64,000 bases of DNA, taken from the NCBI GenBank assembly GCA_030686995.1, contig CM060709.1, forward strand, positions 12,608,872-12,672,871. The letters run 5' to 3'. This stretch comes from Artemisia argyi (taxonomy: Eukaryota > Streptophyta > Magnoliopsida > Asterales > Asteraceae). Position numbers and translations under genes: made by a program. Under the pieces are notes generated by a model. It had not been told where the DNA came from and did not search any database. It was given only the letters and a program-made list of their open reading frames with translations. Shown in pieces: positions 46,501 through 57,779 of the stretch (its first letter is position 1; each line of letters starts with the position of its first letter).

Positions 46501-48126
46501 GCTTATTCAGCTTATTACCTGAGCTTATTTGCTTTCTTTGGTTCCTTTCTAGTATATTTAACTTATTGTAGCTTAATATTACTTTGGCTTTCACTGTGTG
46601 GCTTATTATTAGCTTGAAATCAAATTGTTTTTACTCTTCCCTGTGCACAGACCATCCAGTCACACCCACCACTTTGGTGGTTGATTGTGACCACCACAGT
46701 GGGTCCCACAGTCCATACTTTGGTCCTTTGAACCCCCCTCCTACCAGGGTTCATCCTTTGACCCTTTGTTTGACCTGTGCACCAGTGGACCCCACCTGAA
46801 TTGGGCCTTGTACTTTGTCCCTTAATCTGTCTCAGTCATAATTAGCAAGTGCTTATTCTGAGCTTATTGGCTTATCCAGTGGGCTTATCTTGTCAAATCT
46901 TGCTCAAACCTGTTCAACTAACTTAGGTGGACCAGAAAATACCAAGGTGGACCCCACATAAGTTCATTTGAGCTTATTTGCTTAAAAAGTCAACTGTGGT
47001 CAACTGCCACACTAATAAGCTTACACACAGCTTATTATTTAGTTATAAAATATTTGTTTTTATTAAAGTTAGTTGTTTTTACATATAATATAGTTTTATA
47101 AAAGAAAAATCCAGAAAATACAATATAAAAATAAGTGATAGTTTCTATTTAATTTAATTAAATTTTAATTTTCATTTTTAGATTTTTATTAAGTAAATTG
47201 TAATTTTATATTTTTATTAATTTCCTTATATATTAAAGTATTTTTAATAATTTTCTTAGATTTTTATTTTGTAATTTAGTATTTATTAGAATTAATAATA
47301 GTTTTATTAGTAATTAATTAATAAGTAAGTTATAAATAGCATAATTAGTTTTTATATAGTAACACCTAGTTTTTATATTTTTTATAGCTTTTATAGGTCA
47401 TAAAATAGTTTTATAAAATTTTCCATAATTTTCTAAGGTAATTTAGTATTATTAGTAATTCAAAATAGTTTAATTAGTATAATTAATATAAATAGTTTTT
47501 AATTAATAAAAAGCTTATAAAAAGACAAAAACATTTATTTTTATTTTTTACTTTCTTCAAGTTCTAATTTAAGTTTAGAATTTATTTTTGAAAGTTTTTA
47601 GTTTAAGTTGTAGTATTTATCATTTTTAGTTTGATTTAAATTAGTTTTAATTAAAAAGTTAAATAGTTATTAATTAAATAATTAAATAATAAATAATATA
47701 ATAATATAAAAAATAGTTTTCTTTTTAATTTAATTTTCTTTTTAGTTTAAGTTTATAGAATTTTCATTTTTAACCCTTATAGTTTATTTTTCTTTAAAAC
47801 TCACCTTTTTCTCTGTACGCAATCGCGTACGTTTTTAATTTCTTTTACGTTTTTAAGTTTTCTTATTTCAAGTCTTTGTTTATATAGCTTATTTAAGCTA
47901 TTTTATTCTATCCTTAGGGTAATCACAATCACATACCCTTTCCTATTCAATAATTCCCGATCACAGATCCGTTCTAACTCAGGATATCACACTTCCAAGG
48001 GACATAACGACCCGGGGACACTAAACTCCTTGGATTATTGTATTTGCCTCTTTCTAGTTTGACTTTTATTGTCATTCATTCACAAGTGGTTGACTCTAGA
48101 AAGTATAAGTAGTTTGGAGCAAGTCA
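43544..48126 (+). repeat. 5' LTR of element 2 (4.58 kb)
   Basis: TGATGAG at the left, AAGTCA at the right. U3 (about 1.2 kb) carries GGTCCCTGG-type units (43720-44200) and a pyrimidine-rich zone. The TATA box is at 44763. R-U5 is about 3.3 kb, with GCTTAT-rich (46160-47050) and AT-rich (47050-47780) parts. Short open frames here are duplicated in the other LTR and have no recognisable product. Confidence 0.9.
44763..44770 (+). promoter_or_regulatory. TATA box, 5' LTR of element 2
   Basis: TATATAGA within GGTCATCTATATAGAGAAAA. Confidence 0.6.
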
Positions 48127-48131
48127 ATTTT

Positions 48132-48149
48132 TGGCGCCGTTGCTGGGGA
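48132..48149 (+). promoter_or_regulatory. Primer-binding site of element 2
   Basis: TGGCGCCGTTGCTGGGGA, five bases after the LTR; complementary to a tRNA-Asp-type 3' end with one mismatch. Confidence 0.9.
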
Positions 48150-48376
48150 GTGCGCTGCGTTGAACGATTCTGAAGTATCAGATTTGTTGAATACCTATCC
48201 ATAGTACATATATCTTATATAAATATCGTATTTCCATCTTCCATAAACATATAAAACACCAAAAATATTTTAATTTTCTTTCTATATATATAACATAAAA
48301 TAAAAACCTAAAAATACTCTTCTCACCCTTATCTGAGTTTCCTTTTCTTCAAGGATCCTTAGACGCGTCTTAGTGC

Positions 48377-49705
48377 ATGCGCACTCATTCTTCAAGGTCA
48401 TCAAGTCCTCTTCGTGAGCTTGTAGCCATACCTCGAAGAAGTCGTAGACGTTCTGCTCCATCAGTCGTACCCGAGATACGTACTGATCCTAAACCCCCTG
48501 TCATAATGACAGAAGATCGTCCGATGAATGAGCTTCTCCAAGCACCCACCGAGGGTTACGGAGATGCTATTGTTGTTCCAGCCATCGTGGCTGAGAATTT
48601 TGAGCTCAAAACTGGGTTGATTAACCTAGCAACCCAGAAGCAATTCTATGGTTTTGATAGGGACAATCCTCATGATCACATTAGATGGTTTAACCAAATC
48701 ATTGGTACCATCAAATGTAAAAATGTCCCTGAGGAATCAATCAAACTTCTTCTTTTCCCATTTTCCATCGAAGGCAATGCCAGGATTTGGCTTGATAAAC
48801 AGCCCCCTAAATCGATTGAAACATGGGGAGATTTGGTTCATAAATTCATTAATGAATTCTTTCCTCCTTCCAAGACCACATTTCTAAAGAATGAAATCAT
48901 GAAGTTCTCTCAAAGGTTTGATGAACCATTTGGAGAGGCATGGGATCGTTTCAAAGAATTGCTCCGCAGATGTCCACATCACGGTTTCACCGAATTGATG
49001 CAAATGGACACTTTTTACAATGGGTTAAACCCATCTGATCAGAATTCTTTGAATGCCTCAGCTGGAGGTAATTTTCTGAGCAAATCCACAAAGGAAGCCA
49101 TTGCTCTCATTGAAAACATGTCTAAGGTCCGTACTACGAGAGATAGAATTTATAATTCTCATGCTAGTGCTGGTCCTTCTACATCATCTCCCGTGACTTC
49201 TAGCACTGATTCTCAGATTGCTGAACTCACGAAGGCTATCCAAGCTTTGGTTTCCAAGAAAGAGTCCGCTCCGCAAACTTCTCACACTGCTGAAGTTAAA
49301 AAGGTAGAAGTTTGTGTTACTTGTGGAGGTCCTCATCCATACTACAATTGTACCCACACCGCTGGCAATGCAATTGAAGTCAATGCTATAGCAGGCAGTT
49401 CCAATCAAGGAGGAATTCCATTCCGTCCTCAAGTGGAAACAAACTACCGTGCTAACAACCAAGGAGGACAACCTGGATTATACCAACCAAACAATGCTAA
49501 TAGGTTCATTCCTAACCAGCAACGAGGGCAAAACACACAGAATCAATATCATGCCCCGAGCAATCAAATGGTTCCTTTTCAATACCCACCCCACAAGGGG
49601 ACTTCTAATCCAGGGTATTCAGCTCCTGCTCATCAAATGGTCCTTATCAAGAATCTCCCTCTAATGAGCTCGCTAACCACATCAAGGTTAATGATGCTAA
49701 CATGA
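48377..49705 (+). CDS. gag: Element 2 gag polyprotein
   Basis: 442 codons from the first ATG after the leader. After a basic N-terminus, the capsid-like domain reads QKQFYGFDRDNPHDHIRWF, then WLDKQPPKSIETWGDL and RFKELLRRCPHHGF (about residues 95-230). A Gln/Asn-rich C-terminal third holds a single CVTCGGPHPYYNC zinc-knuckle-like motif (about residues 313-325). This is the Athila-type gag, which would form the virus-like particle that packages element RNA. The frame ends at 49703-49705 inside an ATGA overlap with the next ORF. The last ~22 codons look out of frame, so a one-base loss near 49638 probably truncates the original longer frame. Confidence 0.9.
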   Translation: MRTHSSRSSSPLRELVAIPRRSRRRSAPSVVPEIRTDPKPPVIMTEDRPMNELLQAPTEGYGDAIVVPAIVAENFELKTGLINLATQKQFYGFDRDNPHDHIRWFNQIIGTIKCKNVPEESIKLLLFPFSIEGNARIWLDKQPPKSIETWGDLVHKFINEFFPPSKTTFLKNEIMKFSQRFDEPFGEAWDRFKELLRRCPHHGFTELMQMDTFYNGLNPSDQNSLNASAGGNFLSKSTKEAIALIENMSKVRTTRDRIYNSHASAGPSTSSPVTSSTDSQIAELTKAIQALVSKKESAPQTSHTAEVKKVEVCVTCGGPHPYYNCTHTAGNAIEVNAIAGSSNQGGIPFRPQVETNYRANNQGGQPGLYQPNNANRFIPNQQRGQNTQNQYHAPSNQMVPFQYPPHKGTSNPGYSAPAHQMVLIKNLPLMSSLTTSRLMMLT

Positions 49706-51915
49706 GGGCAATGCAGAACCAAATCTCCAATTTGAAGAATGAATTTAATTCTTCAATTGCTAAGAACAACAATGAGCTGAGGAACGATATTAAGGACATG
49801 TTTGCTGGTTTAGTAAAACAACTAAATCCACCATCTACCTCGGGAACTCTCCCAGGTAACACTGTTCCAAATCCAAAGGGTGAACTTAAAGCTATTACCA
49901 CTCATAGTGGTAAAGCTCATGATGGACCATCGATTTCTATTCCTTCTCCGGTGAAGGAAAGAGAACGAGAAACCAAGGTGACAAAGGACCCGGTACTTCC
50001 TTCTAATAATGGAAGTGCTCATTACGTCCAAACCACGGTTGTCCCAAAATCTACACCCCCTATCACTCCTACATCATCAAGAATAGATCCTACTCTTTCA
50101 CGATTCACGGTTAAAAGTTTGTCAAGCAATCTTTATGACCAAAGGGCAGCTGTGACTTATTCTCATATGCTTAATTCTGCCCGTAGGAGTGTATTAGACG
50201 ACAGTGATGATGAGGAGGAGGATTCCAATGTCATCAAAGCTATCACCACTCGTAGTGGTGCTGCTTATGATGGACCCACAATGCCTATCCCTCCTCCATT
50301 ATATGATGTGGAAAAAGAGGCGGAGGATACAACAGACAAAGTGCAAATTCCAAGTTCACAAAGTACAGCACAAGTCTCTCCTCCGGTCCTCCCTAAAAAG
50401 AAATCCAAATCAAGAGTTGTCTTTGAATCTGAAGAAACTCCTGAGAATACCGTCCCTAAATCCAAACCTTATCTTCCGTACCCATCACGTATGAATGAGG
50501 ATAGGACCCGTGAAAAGAATAGTCAACAAATAGATAAATTCTTTCAAATCTTTAAAGAATTACATTTTGACATTAGTTTCGCGGATTCCCTCATTCTAAT
50601 GCCTAAGTTTGCAGCGACAATCAAACAACTGCTAAACAACAAGGAAAAGCTGTTTGAGATGGCAAAAACTCCAGTAAGCGAAAACTGCTCGGCAGTTATC
50701 TTAAAAAAGCTTCCTGTGAAGCTTGGAGATCCTGGGAAATTCCTAATACCTTGTGTATTCCCAGGAATGATTGAATGCTATGCCTTGGCCGATCTCGGTG
50801 CTAGCATCAATCTAATGCCTTATTCAGTGTGGAAGAAACTTTCTCTTCCTGAACTCTCCCCTACCTGCATGACTCTCGAGCTTGCAGATCGTACCATATC
50901 TATGCCTCTCGGCATTGCTGAGGACGTATTTGTGAAAGTAGGGAGGTTCCATTTTCCAGCAGACTTTGTGGTCGTTGATTTTGATGCCGATCAAAAGGTT
51001 CCTCTCATTCTTGGTAGAGGATTCCTTAGAACCGGCCATGCTCTTATTGATGTTTTGGAGCATGAGATCACTTTACGTGTTGGTAAGGAAGCTGTTACAT
51101 TTGGTCAAGATCAAACTTCGAGGTACTCTTCAAACTATAACTCTGAATCGGTTAACCGAATCGATTTCATTGATGTTACTTCAAAGGAGTATTCTCAAGA
51201 AAATCTTGATTATTTTCATAATTCTGTGAGTGGTAATCCCACTCCATCTTCTACTACTATCTTAGCCGAATCTTCAACTTCTCTCACTCTTGATGAGGAA
51301 AGTAGTCCCATTTGGGATGAAGATGAGACTGAGAGTGATCAGGAGGGAGATATTCTTCTCCTTGACTATTCAACTTATCTCATTCGGGTTGAAGAAAATC
51401 ATCCCATTTGGGATGATGATGATACTGAGAGTGATGAGGAGGGAGATATTCTTCTCCTTGAGGAATTAATGCATAATGATCCAATTCCCCCTCCTCCACT
51501 AGAAGAACTTCATAATGAGAGTACTGATTCTATTCTGGATGAAATCGATGTTTATCTCGATTTAGACACATATATGCCAGGTATTGATGATGCCACCAAT
51601 GATCAGGAGGAAGATGTCAGTCTTCTTCTTGAACAACTTTTATACCCAGAAAATTATCCCACCCTCCCACCCAAGCAACTTCATAAAGAGGAATTCAAAT
51701 CAGTTGAAGAAACTGTTAAAATTCCTGAGATCAAGCATAAGACCTTGCCTCCTTCACTTAAATTTCAAATTCTTGAGGAGGAAGTTCTTGTGATTACTGC
51801 TGTTCTGATCTCCCTACTACCCTTCACCTACCCGGTGATTTCTCATTCTCTTCACTCATTCGAGAGTGAGGATGTTACTTTTGACCCTGGTATTTTCCAT
51901 ATAACATTGGTTTAA
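49702..51915 (+). CDS. Element 2 aspartic protease ORF with an acidic C-terminal tail
   Basis: 737 codons in frame -1 relative to gag. The sensible reading begins upstream of this ATG at about 49639 as the continuation of gag. Residues ~1-340 are a low-complexity linker with twice-repeated KAITT[HR]SG.A.DGP motifs. The protease (about 345-470) has LADLGASINLMP (the Asp-x-Gly-Ala-Ser active site) and VPLILGRGFLRTG. The part after residue ~500 should hold reverse transcriptase in a complete element. Instead it is Asp/Glu-rich with a near-perfect repeat PIWD.D.TES..EGDILLL (about 51310 and 51400), ending at a TAA without any polymerase motif. Confidence 0.85.
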   Translation: MRAMQNQISNLKNEFNSSIAKNNNELRNDIKDMFAGLVKQLNPPSTSGTLPGNTVPNPKGELKAITTHSGKAHDGPSISIPSPVKERERETKVTKDPVLPSNNGSAHYVQTTVVPKSTPPITPTSSRIDPTLSRFTVKSLSSNLYDQRAAVTYSHMLNSARRSVLDDSDDEEEDSNVIKAITTRSGAAYDGPTMPIPPPLYDVEKEAEDTTDKVQIPSSQSTAQVSPPVLPKKKSKSRVVFESEETPENTVPKSKPYLPYPSRMNEDRTREKNSQQIDKFFQIFKELHFDISFADSLILMPKFAATIKQLLNNKEKLFEMAKTPVSENCSAVILKKLPVKLGDPGKFLIPCVFPGMIECYALADLGASINLMPYSVWKKLSLPELSPTCMTLELADRTISMPLGIAEDVFVKVGRFHFPADFVVVDFDADQKVPLILGRGFLRTGHALIDVLEHEITLRVGKEAVTFGQDQTSRYSSNYNSESVNRIDFIDVTSKEYSQENLDYFHNSVSGNPTPSSTTILAESSTSLTLDEESSPIWDEDETESDQEGDILLLDYSTYLIRVEENHPIWDDDDTESDEEGDILLLEELMHNDPIPPPPLEELHNESTDSILDEIDVYLDLDTYMPGIDDATNDQEEDVSLLLEQLLYPENYPTLPPKQLHKEEFKSVEETVKIPEIKHKTLPPSLKFQILEEEVLVITAVLISLLPFTYPVISHSLHSFESEDVTFDPGIFHITLV

Positions 51916-52428
51916 ATGCCAGATATATCTCTCTTGGTGTGGAACTTTCATGAACTTCAGTGTTTATACAAACATTTTGAAATGAAAGTCCGATGGAGAT
52001 GGTTTCTTCCACTTACTTCCCCAAGGATTTTTAAATTGTTTTTTCTCCCAGCCTGTTCAGGACCTCTTTGTTACAGTTAATCGTTCACAAGCGGTTAGCT
52101 TGCGTGACAAACCTGACACTTTGGGATGAAAAGAATCTAATTAGGGGTCGAGTCCGGCTAGTGACTCGGGAATCAAAAATATTAGCAAAAACATGGCCTT
52201 GTCACCCGTGTGTAACACCCAAGTGTGGGGGAGATGCCCCACATGTTGTATATATGTAAATATCTTTCAAATCCTTAAAAAAAAAAAAAAAAAAAAATGT
52301 ACATATAGTGATAGCTTCTATTTAAGAAGTTTTATCTAAAAAAATAATTGTATGTATATACATCTTAAATAATGGCTAAGAGTATTTTCCCTTTTACGTT
52401 CTAAGTTCGGTTTAACACCCGGTACTTT

Positions 52429-52448
52429 GAATATTGAGGGCAATATTC
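52429..52448 (+). other. Conserved hairpin GAATATTG-aggg-CAATATTC
   Basis: Same stem as 33796-33815; the loop differs by one base. Confidence 0.65.
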
Positions 52449-52460
52449 AGTTCTAAGTGT

Positions 52461-52485
52461 GGGGGGGGGGGGGGGGGGGGGGGGG
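52461..52485. repeat. Run of 25 G residues
   Basis: Read directly after TTCTAAGTGT. Element 1 has only GTGTGGGGAGG at the same place (about 33826), so the run expanded in this copy. It could form a G-quadruplex. Assembly error is possible in such a tract. Confidence 0.8.
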
Positions 52486-53031
52486 ATTCTCACGAATTCA
52501 AACACATGTTCCATCAGGAACCCCCAATTTAGCCAAAAATTTTAAAATTTTTTCTCACTTAGAACGCAACAAATGGTAATCAATCCACCATGTCTAACCC
52601 ACATAAGGATTGGCTAATCCAGGAGCAAACGGCTCTTGGTAAAGATATCTCAAATCCGTTTATGGCTTGCAATTTGCCCAAAATTGTATGGTTCCTCAAC
52701 TCCCCATCATCTTTAAAAGATAATGAGTTGGCTAGACCGCAAGATTATGGCTTGTGGTAAAGGCCGTGGAAAAACCATAATTGGTAATCAGCTCACCAAG
52801 ATGTTAACTATGTCCATCAAGAGTTGGCTAGTCCAGAAGCAAACGGCTTTTGGTAAAGACTAATCAAATCCGTTGACAGCTGGTGGTTTGCTCAAAATCA
52901 CACGGTTATCAGGTGTGCCACAGTTTTTACACCTGGCTACTCCAGAAGTGATGGCTTTTGGTAAAGAGATAAAATCCATTAAATCTTCATAAAATATTGC
53001 TAGGGACTAGCAATAGTTTAGTGTGGGGGAT

Positions 53032-56000
53032 TGATGAGTGTCTAAAATACTCATCATTTCTGTCACATTTAAGCTACAAAACATCTGAAAACATACAGAT
53101 ATGCTTTTAAATATATGAAATATCATGAAATTGTGTTTTTAGGTGTTACAAGTAAAAAAAGGATGAAAACTGATGAAAAACAACAAAGTTTACATAATTT
53201 ACAGTTTCAGTCCCTGAACTTTGACAAATTGGCAAAACTAGTCCCTGGTAAATCAAAACTTGTAAAAATATCATAAAAGGTCCTTGGGATTCATAAGTTG
53301 TTAGAAAAAGTCCTTTGAAGTTAAAATTCACAAATTTACAACTTTGGTCCCTCAACTTTGGAAAAGTGTCAAATTTAGTCCCTAAGGTTTTAAAAATAAG
53401 AAAATATTCAAAATAAACCTTATACTATTTATAAATGACAAAATTGGTCCTTTTTGTTAACTATTGGATATTTACAGGTAAGCCCTTCAAGTTTCAGAAA
53501 ATTGCAAGAATGGTCCCTGGAGTTTGAGGTATTGACAGAAAAGGTCCCTGGGCATTTAATATGGGAAATTATCATCTTTGGTCCTTGGGGTTTTCAAGTA
53601 TGGCAATAATGGTCCCTTCAACTAAATTGGAAAGTTTACACATCAGGTCCCTACACTTTGGCAGATTTACATTTTTGGTCCTTGTGTAACAATAATACCA
53701 AACGGACCTTTTTATTATAATACCCAAACCAAAACCACCCCAGCCCACTCACTCTTTCTTGGCCCAACACCCTCAGCCCACCAAAAACCACTCCCGTTTA
53801 ATAAAACGGGGTCAAACAAAAGTCAAACCCCCACCCTTACCGCCTTTACTGTTCATCTTCTTCCAAACCGCCCCAGTCACCAATACCAGGTGGTATTCCT
53901 GCCATCTATCACCCCCAGCTCACCCTCCACCTCACTAATCCTACTCCCATCACCTCTGTACACCCCACCTTTGCATTTAATGCAATTCTCACCCAAATTC
54001 ACCTCCAAACCACACTACTTCCCCTGTTTTCTTCCATAACACCAACTTGACCCAAAAATCTCCCAAGTTTATCTAGACACCTCACATAAACTCCCAAATT
54101 CCCTTAATTGATAAAAAGAGGCTGCAAGTTACCCTTTCCCGTATTTCCCGCCAAAATGATCAAACGGCTAAAATGCCTTTGACTGATCCAATGGTCTCTA
54201 ATTGATGTGGGAAAGAGCAAGGAAGGTGGGGAGGTCAATATTGGTCATCTATATAGAGAAAAGAAGGCAGAGTGAAGAGTTCATCATAGAATTAGTTTTT
54301 GTGATCAAACAATTACTGCTTATCTTTAATACTTGTCATTTACAGCTTTCAAAGCTTTATTACATCTTGACACTTTGTAATAAATCTTTATTTACAGTCA
54401 GTAGTTTCATAACCTTTACATATTTGTCATTTAAATTTATGTCATTTACTTAAATTGTCTTTATTACTTGTCTGTTATAACCATTTAGAGGACTTTAATA
54501 AGCACTTAGGCTCCTGACAAAAGCCATAAGGCTTTTTAGAAACCTTGAAGTAGTTGTAATCCATAAATACAAAATACAAAAAGAAACAAAGAAAATAAAA
54601 ATAAAAAAATCAAAAATTCAGCTTCATTGAAGATCATGCAAGGAGCAGGGTTAATAAAGGATTGCCCTGGGTTTTAGAGGCTTGTGGAAGCCATTAGGTT
54701 GTTTCTATTGTCCTTGATTCTCAGTTTGCACTTTGGAAGCATTTTTGTAAGCAAAAATCTCACTTTTGTCTTTTCATTATATATTTGGTGTTTAACTGTC
54801 TTTCCAGTATTTTTGTGATCACTTAGGCTAGTTTAGTTGTAATATAACTTATAATATCATTGTTGTTTATTAATATTAATAATTACTTAGTATTTCATTT
54901 TCAGTCAATTATAGTCTATCAGTAATTTTTAAGTTGTTGTTGTTATTATTGATGTATTTGTGTTTGAATAGGTCTATATAATCATAGTATATGCTTCTGT
55001 ATTCATAAATTGGTAATAATCTATTGTTGGCTTTGAAAAATCCTCACCTCAGTCAAGTAAAGGGGTGTTTGGATTGAACTGTTTAGGGAACTCAGAGCTT
55101 GTTTTGTTTGTTAGTTGTTGTTGAAACAGGTCATCTTAGGTCTAGATAGGATAAGTAAACTATAAAATTAAACCTTATTAGTTAAAAAAGTCAAATCATA
55201 GTGAATCATACCTACACAGTCGACTGTGTAGGTTTTTGAGTACCTCAACCACTCAAATCTTTGCTAAAGTGTTTAAGTTTACTTGTTTTAGTTTCATCAT
55301 AGTTAATAACATCATAACTAATCAGTAAACCTAGATCTAATCTCATATAAGTCAAAGGAAGAGTTCATAGAAAAAAGTCAAAGTTTTACCCTAGGCAGAA
55401 ATCTCAAAAATTCAAAGATTTTTGTAGAATTTTGTGTGTACTTTTAAGCTTTGATCTTTTGATATGTGTTAGTATATCAGCTGAACTTTAGTTTCCTGCA
55501 ATTTTTATAATTTTGTGAATTTTCTTTGTGGACTAAATTGCCCCTCAAAGTGGGCTGCAGGGATAACATCTCCCCTGTGCACTGGGCTCAGGTTTACTCA
55601 CCATTCTTTAGTGGACCCCACAGGTCTACTCAGTGGGCCCCAGACTTTGATTATTAGCTTATTAGAAAGCCCATAAGCTAGGCTATCTGGCTGTGAGCTT
55701 ATTTAGTAGTTTAGAACCCCTTAGCTAGGGCTGCAAGTGCCCTAAAGGTTGGCCATCCACTAAGAAAAGCTGAGTCATCAGCTTTTGTACCAAAATACCA
55801 ACCCCCCTCCTGATCTCATCTGTGGGACCCAGAGGGTGTACCCTAGTTTTTTAGAAAGCTTTTCACCCCAACTTATCAGCTTATTATTTTGTTTGGACTT
55901 CCAGAGTCCCTAGTGGACCCCACAAGCCCTCTAAGTTGAGCTTTTGAGCCTGTTTGGGTGACTGTGTGAATTGGATTTGCTTATTGAGCTTATTCAGCTT

Positions 56001-57603
56001 ATTACCTGAGCTTATTTGCTTTCTTTGGTTCCTTTCTAGTATATTTAACTTATTGTAGCTTAATATTACTTTGGCTTTCACTGTGTGGCTTATTATTAGC
56101 TTGAAATCAAATTGTTTTTACTCTTCCCTGTGCACAGACCATCCAGTCACACCCACCACTTTGGTGGTTGATTGTGACCACCACAGTGGGTCCCACAGTC
56201 CATACTTTGGTCCTTTGAACCCCCCTCCTACCAGGGTTCATCCTTTGACCCTTTGTTTGACCTGTGCACCAGTGGACCCCACCTGAATTGGGCCTTGTAC
56301 TTTGTCCCTTAATCTGTCTCAGTCATAATTAGCAAGTGCTTATTCTGAGCTTATTGGCTTATCCAGTGGGCTTATCTTGCTCAAACCTGTTCAACTAACT
56401 TAGGTGGACCAGAAAATACCAAGGTGGACCCCACATAAGTTCATTTGAGCTTATTTGCTTAAAAAGTCAACTGTGGTCAACTGCCACACTAATAAGCTTA
56501 CACACAGCTTATTATTTAGTTATAAAATATTTGTTTTTATTAAAGTTAGTTGTTTTTACATATAATATAGTTTTATAAAAGAAAAATCCAGAAAATACAA
56601 TATAAAAATAAGTGATAGTTTCTATTTAATTTAATTAAATTTTAATTTTCATTTTTAGATTTTTATTAAGTAAATTGTAATTTTATATTTTTATTAATTT
56701 CCTTATATATTAAAGTATTTTTAATAATTTTCTTAGATTTTTATTTTGTAATTTAGTATTTATTAGAATTAATAATAGTTTTATTAGTAATTAATTAATA
56801 AGTAAGTTATAAATAGCATAATTAGTTTTTATATAGTAACACCTAGTTTTTATATTTTTTATAGCTTTTATAGGTCATAAAATAGTTTTATAAAATTTTC
56901 CATAATTTTCTAAGGTAATTTAGTATTATTAGTAATTCAAAATAGTTTAATTAGTATAATTAATATAAATAGTTTTTAATTAATAAAAAGCTTATAAAAA
57001 GACAAAAACATTTATTTTTATTTTTTACTTTCTTCAAGTTCTAATTTAAGTTTAGAATTTATTTTTGAAAGTTTTTAGTTTAAGTTGTAGTATTTATCAT
57101 TTTTAGTTTGATTTAAATTAGTTTTAATTAAAAAGTTAAATAGTTATTAATTAAATAATTAAATAATAAATAATATAATAATATAAAAAATAGTTTTCTT
57201 TTTAATTTAATTTTCTTTTTAGTTTAAGTTTATAGAATTTTCATTTTTAACCCTTATAGTTTATTTTTCTTTAAAACTCACCTTTTTCTCTGTACGCAAT
57301 CGCGTACGTTTTTAATTTCTTTTACGTTTTTAAGTTTTCTTATTTCAAGTCTTTGTTTATATAGCTTATTTAAGCTATTTTATTCTATCCTTAGGGTAAT
57401 CACAATCACATACCCTTTCCTATTCAATAATTCCCGATCACAGATCCGTTCTAACTCAGGATATCACACTTCCAAGGGACATAACGACCCGGGGACACTA
57501 AACTCCTTGGATTATTGTATTTGCCTCTTTCTAGTTTGACTTTTATTGTCATTCATTCACAAGTGGTTGACTCTAGAAAGTATAAGTAGTTTGGAGCAAG
57601 TCA
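53032..57603 (+). repeat. 3' LTR of element 2 (4.57 kb)
   Basis: Nearly identical to 43544-48126; ten bases are missing near 56378 relative to the 5' LTR. Confidence 0.95.
54250..54257 (+). promoter_or_regulatory. TATA box, 3' LTR of element 2
   Basis: TATATAGA, the counterpart of 44763-44770. It could drive transcription toward 57.6 kb. Confidence 0.55.
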
Positions 57604-57779
57604 ACCGCGCCAATAATGCAAGCCACGCAGAAGACACAGGCAAGCTCGGACCCAAATGGGAAGGACCCTACGAGGTCACCGATGCGCTAGGCAATGGTGC
57701 ATACAGGATACGCGATATGGAAGGTCACGGCCTAGCGCGCACCTGGAACATCTGCAATCTTAAAAGATGCTATATTTAG
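57604..57779 (+). pseudogene. Tat integrase C-terminal end
   Basis: The reading resumes with ACCGC and continues KLGPKWEGPYEVTDALGNG, then GLARTWNICNLKRCY and a TAG at 57777-57779. This is the usual end of a Tat pol polyprotein. Any upstream in-frame ATG here lies in the element 2 LTR and is not biological for this protein. Confidence 0.9.

Larger units (their letters stand above)
51916..53031 (+). other. 3' noncoding region of element 2
   Basis: It carries a copy of the LTR-terminal hairpin module (52043-52128), the GGGGTCGAGTC block, a poly(A) tract (52276-52297), a hairpin (52429-52448), a run of 25 G's (52461-52485) and a ~465-base block shared with element 1 (from about 52565). A polypurine tract GTGTGGGGGAT ends at the 3' LTR. 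Confidence 0.8.
43544..57603 (+). mobile_element. Element 2: long-LTR Athila-like element encoding only gag and protease
   Basis: 14.06 kb with LTRs of 4,583 and 4,572 bases and a perfect 5-bp duplication. The internal region (48127-53031) carries a primer site, a gag ORF, a protease-containing ORF with a long acidic tail and a 1.1-kb 3' noncoding part. RT, RNase H and integrase are absent. The LTRs are almost identical by eye: a ten-base deletion (TGTCAAATCT-like) near 46890 versus 56378, a one-base poly(A) difference, and about two substitutions seen. The insertion is therefore recent. Confidence 0.9.
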
